35,020 nucleotides of DNA from Patellaria atrata CBS 101060 (GCA_010093705.1 MU006094.1:11230-46249), one strand, 5' to 3'. Counted from the stretch's first letter, positions 19,610-31,569 are shown. A program made the numbers and translations. The notes: generated from the letters alone by a model not told the origin.

Positions 19610-22600
19610 GGATATCCGAATTGAATAACCTCAATGCGCTTTTGATAGATGACGGTGAGAGCTGCTCAGCCATAACGATACAATTGAAGATATACATAAC
19701 TAATGTTTATTGTATTTAGACATATCTGACCCTGAAATTCGGCTCCTTATTCAATTTTTCTTCGACACCCATCCACTCTATATTGACGGAGAATCTCGAC
19801 GGGCGGTGGATGAATGCTTGAAAACACTCGTGCTTGGTCCCAAGGCACAACAATTCATACCTCTCTTTGTAGAGTCCATAGTGCAAGAATCTCGCAAGAC
19901 TAGTATCGCCTCATCCAATGCTCTTCGTCTTCTGGAATGGTGTTCCCTCCTACTCCAGCTTTTCTCCGACAACACCACACTTTGGGATAAATGGGGCATA
20001 ACTGTGGTTGGTGCCACTGCAAATCTCCTGGAAACATGCTTAGGCGTAGATTCGCGCGACGTACAGAAGCATACTGGTAAACCAGACACTAATCGCGCTT
20101 TGCGGCAACAACATGGGGCTTTAGTTGTCAGCCGTCGGGCACTTCGCAGAGTATTCAGATCTAAAGATTTTGGCCATAACGCTATAAATACCATAGTAAC
20201 AGCTCTTACAAGCAAGGGATCGTCTTCATCGATTCGAAACGCCCCATTATTAGGCGTCGTTGCAGGTGTAAGTGCCCGGATAGATACCGCCAGCCCAACC
20301 TTAACAGAGAGGAAACAAGACTACTTCACTTTTTACGTTAGAGAGATTCTAAGTTCTCGGGTTGTGCTTCCAAGGCATATCGCTAATGCTCTGCGAGACT
20401 TTTTCGAATCATTTACTATCATAGAAGATCTTCAAAAGGAGATTGTTCCTGCAGTTGAAAAGGGGCTTTTGAGAGCTCCGGAAGTCCTACTTAATGATCT
20501 CGTAACCCCTTTAGTACAATCTCTTGCTGCTGACATTGACTTAACTGTCATTCTACAAAAGAATTTGCTCAAACCGCTCCTCTCTAATATCAAATCCTCT
20601 AATCCTACTATTCGAACGGGTGCTTTATCTGCATTCGAGGCAATCGCAGCTCGGTGTAACAATGAAGAAGTACTTAGTAAAATTGCAGACGAGATTTTGA
20701 ATCCATTGAAGCAATCCAAAGTAACTACTACGGAACAAAAGATTATACATGCCCAAATGCTTTCGGCCCTCAAACCCTCAACGTTGATGGCCAAGAAGAT
20801 ACCTTCCGGCCTGGCTCCTGTTGCACTTAAAGAAGCGAACGAATCTGCCGCTGCTGCTGAGATACGGGCAATGTCTGAACATCTTGGTTTTTGCCTCCAT
20901 CAAGGGCTGGAGATCGAAAACGCGGTTGTCGATACTTTTACAAAAGGGCTCGTGGACAAGAGACCACCGATTCGCAAGCTATGGGCGTTAAGAGCTGGTG
21001 ACTTGCTGTGGAATCTAACAGCTGCGGAGCTTCGACAGCCTAATGCTATCAAATTTGAGACAGCAATAATGGGAAAACTTCTTGATATATGGACTGAAAT
21101 CATTGCTAATACACTTCCGGCTTTGCAGAACGGGATAGTCACAGTGGCATACGTCGTAGCAGCTCTTGGTCTTGCAAAGCTCAACACTACTGAGGATACA
21201 CAGATCAAGTCATTGATACAGAAAGCTGCCATTACCAAATATTCACTTGTAGCTGAACCAAAACCATCATTTCTTCTTAACCCTCGTGTCTACACTAAGA
21301 TACATGCAAAGGAAGACACAATTTGGATATTACGAGCACTTCTCGCGACCACCCAGGACGCTATCAATGTGACGCAACCTAGTGTTCAGGAAGGTTGGGC
21401 CCAGGTAGTGATATTCTTTGTAGTGGCTGCAGATGTGCCTCCCGTTGTACGATTAGAAGCTAGAAGACAGCTTACGCTGGCTTACGCCTCCGAGCCAGGA
21501 TCAATCGGTCAAATTATAATAAAAGCATTATGGCTCTGGCATCGAAACGTCGAAGAAAACGAGAAGGACTCCCCAGGCGTATCTTCTAAGACTGGTTGCA
21601 CCGAACTTTATAAAGTGGTGCGCAGCATATGCTTATCTTCTGATGAAGCTTCGGAACTGCAAGTGGATGTACCGCGCTCGATTATAACCAATCAACTGAT
21701 TGATTTACTTGTCCTATCTCGATCGGAGATTATTCCTCGAATTTCTTGGATTGAACTTTGCCTTAGGACGGGAGTAGATCCTGGAAACCTTGTCAGACAG
21801 GAGCCCCAGAAATGTCTAGAACAGGTCCTTGAGAAAGCTGAAGTAAGGCTCAAAACTCTCAATCTTATGCATCCTACTAATTGAATATGAAGTCAAAATC
21901 TGCAGTTGTCAGGAGAGCGGCGTATAGTAGTGCCGCAGACCTAGCATTCGTTGCCCCTGAAACCGCCATTCCACTATTAATCAGGCAACTCGAGTCTGAT
22001 CTCGATCCTGCCCAACTCGATGCGATTGGGCCTACAGAAGCTGCAATTTATCGTACTCCAGAGGGGTCTACCTTTATTGATGTTCTCTCCGCTAAAGGCC
22101 AAAATCAAACCATAGATAAAAGTGCGAAAGATTATGATACATTAAAATGGGAGGAAGAGCTTAGAGCTCAATTAGCACAGAAGAGAGGCCAGTCAAGAAA
22201 ATTGACGGCAACTGAACAAACTAAAGTAAACGTCCAGCTAGCAAAGGAAGCAGAGATCCGCAAACAGGTTTCACTCATTGAGTCTAAGTTACGCCGTGGC
22301 GTTGGTATCATAGAAAGTTTAGCTAGAGGACCTCGAGCAGAGTCTATCCCCTGGCTCGGCCCTGCTGTTGAACTTCTATTCCGTATCATTGTTTCTGGCG
22401 CAGGCCTTCTCCTTGGAGAAGCAGCTACGTCAGTTTACCTCCTATGCTCAGACCTTATTTCATTCCGACTCGGCCCTCTAAAGCAATTCATCGGCGTGGC
22501 TACACTACGGTCCGCAGGAACTTCCCATCTTCCGCCTGAATTGGAAAGGGAACCCTTAGGTGACCTCGTCACGCGAGTGTTGTATCGTATGCGGTTCATG

Positions 22601-25600
22601 GGAGAGCAACGACCGTTCGATAATGCGTCACTAATATATATGTTACCATTGGTCTGTCTAGTCCTTGAACATGGTGGTATTGTAAGAGAATCAGGCGATG
22701 AAGCAGATGAACAGATCTTGTTGGCTTTGGAATTCTTATCCTCTCATGCTGACTCCTTTGCTGATCCAGAACTGCCAAGGGATAGGATTTTTCAGATATT
22801 GATCTCCTCGATGCAAAAGTACACTCAACATTTCAAACTAGTTAAAGATTGTTTTTCAGATCTCTGCAGAAGTGTTGCACAAAATCTTTCTGAAACAGAG
22901 ACGGGGACTATCCTAAAAGGAATCATTGTCGCAGAAACACCGGTCCGAACAGCAGTCCTTCAGGCAGTTGATTCTGACCTTGACTTAACTGAAGCAGATT
23001 TCTACGAAGAAATCTGGCTCGCTTGCCACGATGATGTTCCGGAGAATTCGGAGTTAGGAAGGACTATATGGGAGGAGAACGATCTCCATCTAGAGCCGGA
23101 TTCCTCGAGTCGTATTCTCCCATATCTTGAGCGTCCAGATAAGCAATTACGCAGAGCTGCTGCAAGATCGTTAGCGGAGGCGGTGACCATCCGTCTTGAA
23201 GATTTCCCAAATATTCTCTTGCATCTTGAAACAAAGTATATTGAAAATGCCAAACCTAGAGTTCCAGAACGGGATGAGTACGGAATGCCACGCAAAGTGG
23301 ATCTGCGAGACCCATGGGAATCACGGGATGGTATTGCTTTGGCATTCAAAGAATTAGCACAGGGTTTCCAAGCCAAGGACATCATGGATTTCATGCAATT
23401 CATGGTACATCAGGGGCCACTAGGGGATTCTAACGCACATGTACGTGATGGGATGGTTGGCGCATCGATCGCTATCATCGCTACTCGTGCTCAATCCAAA
23501 GTCGAAGAGCTGATGGGCCTGTTCGAAACCGCTCTGGATCAGACCGATAAAGGAACTGCTACAACAGATAAAGTCAACGAAGCCGTTGTGATCCTTTACG
23601 GTGCTCTTGCACGCCATTTGAAATCAGGAGATGCCCGAGTGCTGAAAGTGGTCCAACGCTTGCTTGATACTCTTAGCACGCCTTCAGAGACCGTTCAGTA
23701 TGCAGTTGCAGAATGTCTTCCACCTCTAGTCCAAGCATCCTCGCAGGAGACGTCTACTTATATTCAACAGATGATGGACGAGTTGTTGAAAGCTAAGAAA
23801 TATGCCGCTCGTCGAGGAGCTGCCTATGGGTTAGCTGGAATAGTCAAGGGCAAGGGACTTTCAGCATTGAGGGAGTTCCGAATTATGTCAACTCTTCAGG
23901 GCGCGACTGAGAACAAGAAAGATGTAAACCAAAGACAGGGGGCATTCCTTGCGTATGAGCTGTTTTCGCATATCTTAGGCCGTCTTTTCGAACCGTATGT
24001 GATCCAAATAGTCCCACAACTCCTTGCTGGGTTTGGCGACTCGAGCACCGATGTCAGAGAAGCGTGTTTGGATGCAGCGAAAACCTGCTTTGCTAGCCTC
24101 AGCTCCTTTGGCGTAAACCAGATCTTACCAATACTTCTAGAAGGCCTGGACGAGCAGCAGTGGCGTAGCAAGAAAGGCGCCTGTGATTCCCTCGGAGCAA
24201 TGGCATATCTCGACCCTCAACAACTTGCGCTCAGCTTACCCGACATAATACCACCCCTGACAAATGTCTTGACTGATAGCCATAAGGAGGTCCGGCTGTC
24301 TGCTAATCGCAGTTTGCAACGCTTCGGTGAAGTGATCAGCAATCCTGAGATCAAGGGGGTAGTTAACATTTTGTTGAAAGCTTTAAGCGATCCTACAAAG
24401 TATACAGATGATGCTCTGGATGCACTGATCAAGATTTCCTTCATTCATTATCTAGACGCTCCCTCTCTGGCACTTGTGGTTCGTATCTTAGAGCGAGGAC
24501 TAGCGGACAGGTCTGTTACTAAACGGAAAGCAGCACAGATTATTGGAAGTCTTGCCCATTTAACAGAGCGAAAAGATCTCATCACACATCTTCCTATTCT
24601 CGTTGCTGGTCTGCGTGCAGCGATAGTCGATCCTGTTCCGACCACGCGTGCTACGGCATCAAAAGCCTTAGGTTCTCTGATAGAGAAACTCGGCGAGGAT
24701 GCTTTGCCCGATCTTATTCCAAGTCTCATGGCGACACTCAAATCGGACACCGGAGCAGGTGATCGTTTGGGTTCTGCACAAGCTCTCAGTGAGGTTTTGG
24801 CAGGCCTTGGTACTGGTCGTCTTGAAGAGACTCTGCCTACGATTCTCCAAAACGTCTCAAGTTCAAAATCAGCTGTTCGCGAAGGTTTCATGTCTCTCTT
24901 CATTTTCTTACCGGCATGCTTCGGCAACAGTTTCGCCAACTATCTAAGCAAGATCATTCCACCCATTCTTGGAGGGCTCGCCGACGATATAGAATCCATT
25001 CGTGAGACAGCCTTACGCGCTGGTCGTTTGCTTGTGAAGAACTTCGCTACTCGGGCCATTGATCTGCTATTACCGGAACTCGAGCGTGGCCTCGCAGATG
25101 ATAGTCATCGTATCCGTCTCAGTTCAGTGGAACTGGTTGGTGATCTTCTCTTCAATTTGACTGGTATCAGCGCCAAAGCAGAGGAGGACGAAGCCGAAGA
25201 GAATGCAAAGGAAGCCGGTCAATCCTTATTGGAAGTACTTGGAGAAGACAGACGCAACAAAGTACTATCGGCATTGTACATATGTCGCTGCGATACTTCT
25301 GGTCTTGTGCGAACCGCCGCAATTAATGTTTGGAAAGCTCTTGTCGCTACGCCTCGTACCTTGCGCGAGCTTATCCCTACGCTCACCCAGCTCCTTATTC
25401 GACGATTAGCAAGTTCCAATATGGAACAAAAGGTTATTGCTGGTAATGCACTCGGAGAGCTTATCAGGAAAGCTGGGGAGGGCGTTCTGGCAACATTGCT
25501 ACCGACACTAGAGGAAGGATTACAGACATCCACGGACTCGGACGCCAGACAGGGAATATGCATTGCTTTGCGGGAGCTTATTACCTCAGCTTCTAATGAT

Positions 25601-27824
25601 ACATTGGAAGATTATGAGAAGACTCTCATCTCAGTTGTTCGCACAGCATTGGTAGATGCTGATGCCGACGTCCGCGAAGCTGCTGCAGAGGCATTCGATG
25701 CATTGCAACGAACGTTGGGTAAGAAAGCAATCGACCAAGTACTACCTCATCTACTCCATCTACTTAGTTCTAAAGATGATGCACAGAACGCCTTGTCGGC
25801 GTTGCTCACTTTACTTACTGATAATGCACGATCTAACGTTATTCTCCCCAACTTACTTCCAACTTTGCTAACTTCTCCGATCACTGCATTCAATGCCAGA
25901 GCGATCGCTTCTCTGGCAGAGGTCGCTGGCGCCGCTATGACCCGGAAACTTCCAAATATTTTAAATGCTCTTATGGATAATCTAGTTACTTGCAAAGATT
26001 CGGAGCTGATGGCCGAGCTGGATGCCTCGTTCGATGCGGTACTTCTATCAGTTGATGAGTACGACGGCTTAAACACTGCTATGAGTGTAATGCTTGTGCT
26101 GGCTAAACATGACGACCACCGGAAACGATGTGTTGCGGATAATCACCTTGCAACATTTTTCTCGAAGGCTGAAATTGACATATCTAGATACTATCCCGAC
26201 CTAATAAGGGCGCTATTGATTGCATTCGATGATCCGGACAAAGATGTTGTTAGAGCCGCTTGGTCAGCTCTCAGTGAATTGACTAAACGACTGAAGAAAG
26301 AAGAGATGGAGTCATTGGTTATTTCAACCCGACAAGTTCTCCAGCAAGTTGGTGTTCCGGGCTCAAATCTTGCCGGATTCAGTTTACCTAAGGGTATCAA
26401 TTCAATTCTACCGATCTTTCTCCAAGGCTTGATGAATGGTTCTCCTGAACAACGAACACAAGCAGCACTAGCGATTTCAGATATTGTTGATCGGACAAGT
26501 GCAGATTCTCTTAAACCATTCGTAACACAAATAACGGGTCCGCTCATTCGTGTTGTTTCTGAACGGTCCACGGATGTTAAAGCTGCGATCCTAATCACAT
26601 TGAACAATCTGCTTGAGAAAATACCGATGCTCCTCAGACCGTTCCTGCCACAACTACAGAGAACATTTGCGAAATCTTTAGCAGATACCTCTAGCGAAAT
26701 ACTGCGCGTTCGGGCCGCAAAGGCTTTAGGAACGCTAATAACTTTAACTACACGCGTGGATCCATTGATTTCGGAGCTCGTCTTAGGTTCAAAGACATCA
26801 GACGTTGGAGTTCGGAATGCTATGCTTAAAGCACTGTATGAAGTTGTGAGCAAAGCTGGCAAGAACATGAACGAAGCATCCCGCACAGCTATCCTTAGCC
26901 TTATTGATACTGACGTAGGAGAAGCGGATGGTAGGTCCCTTTTCCTCCTACGACTTTTCCATACTGACCAAGGTTGTTCTAGACTCTATGGCAATCACAA
27001 ATGCGAAACTGCTAGGTGCTCTTATCGAGAACCTACCTTCCGATATGTCATCCTCTCTGATCAAGAGCCGTGTTTTGACCACCAACTACTCTAAAGCATC
27101 CGTCCTAGCTCTCAACTCTATCCTGGTAGAATCTCCTGAAACGCTCGTTTACAACTTCGGCGAAGAGACACTCTCCATTATCTGCCAAGGCATCGGTCAA
27201 AGTGTAAGTGCTGTACAACTATCACACGTCTGAACCAATACTTACATATTTACCACACAGCAACCCTTTATCGCCGATAACTGTGTTCTAGCAGCAGGCA
27301 AATATCTCCTCACACCCACATCTCCTAATACCTACGAGGCCATAAAACCCCTCTTCGAGGCCCTCGCTCCCGTCATCGCGCCCGGCAACCCAGTTGACAC
27401 ACGCCGTCTCGCTCTCGTTGTCATCCGAACTGTGGCACGGAACTCCAACGGTCTCGTGCGCCCACACATCGCACTCCTAACACCCCCCGTCTTTGCGTCC
27501 GTCCGCGATACCGTGATTCCTGTTAAGCTCTCCGCGGAAGCAGCCTTCTTGGCAATATTTGACGTCGTGGAAGAAGAGGCGGTAGTGTTCGAGAAGTATA
27601 TGGCTGGCCCAGGTGCGGGTTTGCCAATGGGACAGAAGAGGAGTATGCAGGATTACTTCAAGAGGGTTGCGGTGAGGTTGGCGGGACAGGCTAGGGAGAG
27701 GAAAGAGGCTGAGGGTGGTCAAGGTGGTTTAGGATTGAGCAGTGATGAGGTGGAGGATGAGAGGGAGGTGTGGAGTGTGGGTAGGTTGGAGTTGGGGGAT
27801 ATATTTTCTGACTCTGCGGCGTGA
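19525..27824 (+). CDS. GCN1: Gcn1, Gcn2 activator and ribosome-collision sensor
   Basis: Five exons: 19525-19654, 19720-21842, 21893-26930, 26983-27203 and 27261-27824. The introns are 65, 50, 52 and 57 bp, each GT...AG, and frames join cleanly. The product is 2691 aa, close to yeast Gcn1 (2672 aa). It is built almost wholly of HEAT repeats. The middle holds the eEF3-like HEAT region (YAARRGAAYGLAGIVKGKG, then FGDSSTDVREACLDAAK and LPILLEGLDEQQWRSKKGA), and the C-terminal third should contain the RWD-binding domain that contacts Gcn2. Gcn1 works with Gcn20 on translating ribosomes to pass uncharged-tRNA or collision signals to Gcn2, which phosphorylates eIF2alpha. The start ATG gives MAEEQVNGAYKLDREKV; the frame upstream opens only from a non-ATG codon. 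At the second intron an apparent stop after HPTN disappears on splicing (GTAAGG...TACTAAT...AAG), so the gene is not broken. Confidence 0.96.
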
Positions 27825-28665
27825 GAGCAGGATAGATGTATATGAGCGGCTGGAAAATTGTGGATATGATAAGATGAACTGGTGCGACTTCTCCAAATAG
27901 GGGTGTAAGGTAGAAAGTAATAACCCAAGCTGTTTGAAATATGACGAGGTGGTCAAAATGAAAGCGTCGGGTTATGTTATCTAATGTCACATGCTTGCAA
28001 ATTTCCTATTTGGTATTGATCTTCATAAAAAGGCTGAGATTGATTGAACTTTTCCCTAAAACACGTAGCTATAGCTTTTGCTACTCGGATATCATTGGTG
28101 TAGTATCACGAGTTCGCAGGTTTAGTGTTTGTATTCCTGATTGTCTCGCTCGTGGGAGGCCTAGAGTATCCAATGATCGGCGTGCCGCTGCGATGACGTC
28201 GAGCGCTTCCGTGAGCTTTCCTACCCACTCATTAATATCCAGCACGACAGTCCCCAAACACCCAAGAATAACTTTCCTAAAAACCCGAAATCAGTATCCA
28301 CAGCAGATTTTCGTGCCATCCCTCCGTTTCATATACAGTACCCGAGGTAAGTCCTATACTTTTCCAGCTCACAGCACTCGTGTCTGTGCGGAGCAATCTG
28401 CGCAACCGCCAGGCCTTGCGGGATACGACCGCCATACCATCCCAGCGCATGAAGAGCGTGTACTAACTATAGACTGTGTAGAAGACATAAAGTCAAGAGA
28501 TCTGAGCAACTACTTTCAGAATGTAAGCCGGTCTTCACCAATTTTCCTTACCTTTTGGATATTTCCTTAGCATTTTCTGGAGTTCAATCTGCGCATCATA
28601 TCTTTCACCATTCTCAAAAGAACGTTTGACTTTGGATATAATTTCATACTTTCATAATCGATAAA
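27825..28665. other. Intergenic region between GCN1 and the eisosome gene
   Basis: 841 bp in tandem orientation: GCN1 3' UTR on the left, promoter and leader of the Pil1-family gene on the right. A 198-codon plus-strand frame (27974-28570, ATG start) is open across the middle. Its translation is rich in Arg, Ser and Pro, and I recognise no domain. A GTAAGT at about 28345 could be a leader-intron donor. I see no RNA gene. Confidence 0.45.
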
Positions 28666-29870
28666 ATGCCCCTCTTCGCATATCCCCCACCACCTCCCCC
28701 TCCATATGTGGATTCCTATGCTCGTCCTCGTACAGCTTCGCGTTCACGATCATTCTCACTTACACCTCCGAAACAAAGGAACCGATCACTATCCGTTCGA
28801 TCCTCGAGGAAGGACACCGGGGGCTCCGAGAAGTCCACGCCCAAGCACCGATTCACCATGGCGAGCCTTCGCGGCATCCAGCAACCAGACCTTAGCAAGA
28901 AGCTCTTCAAGCTCATCAAGTCCGAGAACCATGTGATTGCGGCCTATGAAACAGCTGGAAGGGAACGTGCTGCTATTGCCTCCCAACTTTCCGACTGGGG
29001 TGAGGCGACCAACGATGATGCAGTTTCTGAGATTTCGGACAAGCTTGGGGTTTTGCTAGCTGAGATTGCGGAGCAAGAAGATTTGTTTGCACAGAATTTA
29101 GAGGATTCAAGAGGCATTTTGAAGCAGATCAGGAACACTGAGAGCTCTGTCCAGCCTAGTCGCGATCACAAGGCGAAGGTGGGTTCCTTAGGGCACACAA
29201 TTAATGGGTGGCTGCTAACAAGTTTCTAGGTTGCCGATGAAATCCAGAAACTCAAATATAAGGAACCACAGAGCACTAAAATTGTTACATTGGAGCAGGA
29301 ACTCGTTCGCGCCGAAGCACAGAGTCTCGTCGCAGAGGCCCAGTTGACCAATATCGTATGTCCAAGCGCTTGTCCAGTTCCAGTGTCTAGGCTAACCAGT
29401 TCCCGCAGACTCGTCAGAAGCTCAAGGAAGCCTACGATATCCACATGGCCGCGACGATCGAGCGTGCTGAAAAGCAGATAATCCTTGCTAAGAACGCCCG
29501 TCGTCTCATCAACCTTCTGGATGACACACCTATCGTCCCGGGCGATACTCACCCAGCATTTGAGAATGAGGAAGCGGCCCGCCAAATCCTCAATGACGCT
29601 GAGGACGACCTCCGCAGTTGGCGCCCCAATCTAGAACCCATCACTAGCTCTGCGGGTAGATTGGGTGCCGGTGGACTGCACAACGGTGAGAATTACGCGG
29701 CTGGTGGAGAAGTCCAAAGTCCTCAGGATATCCACCCTGCGTATAGGGAGAAGGGTCGCAGTGCTAGCGGAAGCCCGAGCAGGAGGGTTACCGGGGGCAG
29801 CTCTACCACTGCTGGAAACGAAGAGTTGTACGAGGACGCCAGACCTGGGGTGACCGCTACTACAGCTTAA
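28666..29870 (+). CDS. PIL1: Pil1/Lsp1-family eisosome core protein
   Basis: Three exons: 28666-29178, 29230-29355 and 29409-29870. The introns are 51 bp (29179-29229, GTGGGT...TCTAG) and 53 bp (29356-29408, GTATGT...CGCAG). The product is 366 aa. The N-terminal ~65 residues are Pro/Arg/Ser-rich and include a run of seven prolines. The BAR-like domain then follows from about residue 68: LSKKLFKLIKSENHVI, SDKLGVLLAEIAEQEDLF, SSVQPSRDHK, LEQELVRAEAQSLVAEAQL and LLDDTPIVPGDTHP all match Pil1/Lsp1. Pil1 and Lsp1 assemble into half-cylinders on the plasma membrane, bind PI(4,5)P2, and shape eisosomes (MCC domains), under Pkh kinase control. Many Ser/Arg sites in the N-terminal part suit phosphorylation. 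Filamentous ascomycetes usually have two paralogues (PilA and PilB); I cannot tell which this is. Start context ATAAAATGCC is typical. Confidence 0.94.
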
Positions 29871-30154
29871 GGGATGGAGTTCGCTATGAACGTGTGTAAA
29901 ATACCTATATCCAATTTCTTTGCGTTTCGTTTTTGTTAATCTGGTCTGGGAGGGGGATGCTGGAAAGTTCTGGAGGTGCGCTTCTTAGTTTCTCCTTGAC
30001 ACGACCTTATGAGATACTCCAAATTGAATCAATTATGCATTCCTCTTCCTCTGTGAATACATTTTTCAATATTCCCAATGAACGCCTTGAAATACTTTCG
30101 ACCACAAACGCCATTGAACTCATAGAAGATTGAGAATAGAAGTGGAAGACCACT

Positions 30155-30803
30155 TCATAAGAGATCAAAGTCATCCAACTTGTCCCGGTATTTGAGGATA
30201 TTCCGCTTGATCTTCGAAGAATCCACCCACGTCACGAAATCTTCAAGATTCCTACTTAATTAGGAAAGTTAGCCCCAATGCCCTAACCCATCACATGGTA
30301 AATGCGAAAAGAAGAAAGAAAACGAGAATAACCCACCTCGTCACCAAGAACGCCGGATCCGTCACGACCTCCGTGCCGACCCTCACATGCCCTTGCTCCA
30401 CGAACCTCACCGCCGCCTGTACCGTATCCGCCATACGCAGCCTCGTCATCACGACCGGCAGACGTCTCCTACACATACTCGCCACCGTGACCTTGCGCTC
30501 GACATCGCTCAGTTTCCCCCTCCCCCCGCCTCCCGTGCCCAGGATCCCCATCTCGAACAGCTTCTCAAGCAGGAGGTCTTCGTGCTTGAGGCGGACGGGG
30601 TCGCCGGGCGCGAGAAGGGAGAGCCGGTGAGCGAGCGACTTTAGCGACCCGCAGAGCCGGTTGTAGGATGTGTAGTCGGCCGGCGACGTGAGGTGGTAGC
30701 GGCGTTGGATCGAGGCCGCCCGGTGCTGCGAGTCGCTTTTGTAGGTTGTAAAGTCGACTTTGCGGAGGAGGCGGGATTCGTGGTGTTTGAGTTTGCGGAC
30801 CAT
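30155..30803 (-). CDS. IMP3: Imp3, U3 snoRNP protein (uS4-like)
   Basis: Two exons, 30803-30337 and 30251-30155, joined across an 85-bp intron (30252-30336, GTGGGT...AAGTAG). The product is 187 aa, against 183 in yeast. Sequence is strongly conserved: [18 protein letters not shown] at the start, [37 protein letters not shown], and an S4 RNA-binding domain ([20 protein letters not shown]). It ends [16 protein letters not shown] to DDFDLL. Imp3 joins Mpp10 and Imp4 in the SSU processome and helps the U3 snoRNA pair with pre-rRNA for 18S maturation in the nucleolus. A Gly-rich insert (GTGGGGRGK) sits before the S4 region. The acceptor was fixed by frame: the nearer AAG would break the conserved Arg-Asn-Leu-Glu. 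The gene is convergent with the eisosome gene, and a transposon-like element begins about 120 bp before its start codon. Confidence 0.95.
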
Positions 30804-30924
30804 CGTGATGGTTTGGGGGGTTAGGTGGGAGTCGAGGTCGGGGGGTGTGGGTTAAGAGGGAGGATTTTGAGGTTTAAAAGGTAGGGTGAGGGAAATTTTT
30901 GAAATAGAGATAAGATTAGATCTA

Positions 30925-31011
30925 CGGTACTTTTCAAAATATCGAAGAATTGGATCCGGGGTTTAACCACGTCCAAACGTCCCCACCAGAACAGCCGTAG
31001 TAAGAAATAAC
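30925..31011 (+). repeat. Left terminal inverted repeat of the MITE
   Basis: Starts CGGTACTTTTCAAAATATCG and ends TAAGAAATAAC. It pairs with the reverse complement of 31482-31567 with about nine substitutions and one gap. Its outer end lies about 120 bp before the IMP3 ATG. Confidence 0.85.
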
Positions 31012-31175
31012 GGTTTAAAAACACGTCCCAATAGCTTAAAACTAGTTATAACTATCTATAACCGGTATTATATTAAAGTTCTAACATATTTACTTTACTT
31101 TATCTATAATATTACTAAGTCTAACCGCGTGCTGAGATTAAACACTATCGAGGGAGTTTTAGACTGCCAAGATTA

Positions 31176-31385
31176 CCGCCTTAGTTACAGCCTTAGATAT
31201 AGCCTTAGATGTAGCCTTAGATACGACCTGAACTGAGCGTTTCGTACAGCTCAGATACGGCTGCAGATACGGCTTCAGATACGGCCTGAACTGAGCGTTC
31301 CGGACGACATCAGATAAGGCCTCAGCTGAACGATCCGTACGGCTTAGATACGACCATAGCTACGATCTTAGCTACGGGTTACCAA
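31176..31385 (+). repeat. Degenerate 11-12-bp tandem array inside the MITE
   Basis: About 15 or more units with consensus near ACGGCYTNAGAT (examples ACAGCCTTAGAT, ATAGCCTTAGAT, GTAGCCTTAGAT, ACGGCTTCAGAT). A higher-order pattern is visible: the pair ACGNCCTGAACT + GAGCGTTYCG appears twice (about 31224 and 31282), with a diverged third copy AGGCCTCAGCT + GAACGATCCG. The array is GC-richer than the AT-rich flanks within the element. Confidence 0.75.
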
Positions 31386-31481
31386 AAGCGTTATAGATTA
31401 TATTGGTTATGTAATATATTATCACAACGTAATCTAATAACTTATACCCTATTTTAAATGATAAATACATCTGTTTTCGTG

Positions 31482-31567
31482 GTTATTTCTTACATGGCTG
31501 TTTTGGTGGGGACGTTTGGACGTGGTGAAATCCCGGATCCAATTCTCCAATATTTTGAAGAGCACTG
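31482..31567 (-). repeat. Right terminal inverted repeat of the MITE
   Basis: Read on the minus strand it starts CAGTGCTCTTCAAAATATTG and ends TAAGAAATAAC, matching the left repeat. It is followed by TA at 31568-31569. The next 370 bp lead to the MAD1 start codon. Confidence 0.85.
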
Positions 31568-31569
31568 TA

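Larger units (their letters stand above)
30923..31569. mobile_element. Non-autonomous TIR element (MITE), Tc1/mariner-like, TA target duplication
   Basis: A 643-bp element (30925-31567) flanked by TA at 30923-30924 and 31568-31569. Its ends are inverted repeats of about 87 bp (30925-31011) and 86 bp (31482-31567, opposite strand). They differ at about nine positions plus one gap, roughly 89% identical, and nearly all differences are transitions. Both contain GAATTGGATCCGGG and CCACGTCCAAACGTCCCCACC without change. The interior has no coding frame. It is AT-rich next to each repeat and has a GC-richer tandem array in the middle. TA duplication suggests Tc1/mariner transposase in trans; the family is not one I can name. 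It lies in the 1135-bp gap between the IMP3 and MAD1 start codons, so it may influence both promoters. Confidence 0.85.

Noticed and set aside
21843-21892. Apparent frame break inside GCN1
   Set aside because: It is a normal 50-bp intron: GTAAGG donor, TACTAAT branch site and AAG acceptor, and splicing restores the reading frame (Ala-Glu-Ser-Lys-Ser).
22168-26886. Several long minus-strand frames inside GCN1 (up to 231 codons)
   Set aside because: They are antisense shadows of a strongly conserved coding sequence, with Ser/Arg-rich translations and no domains.
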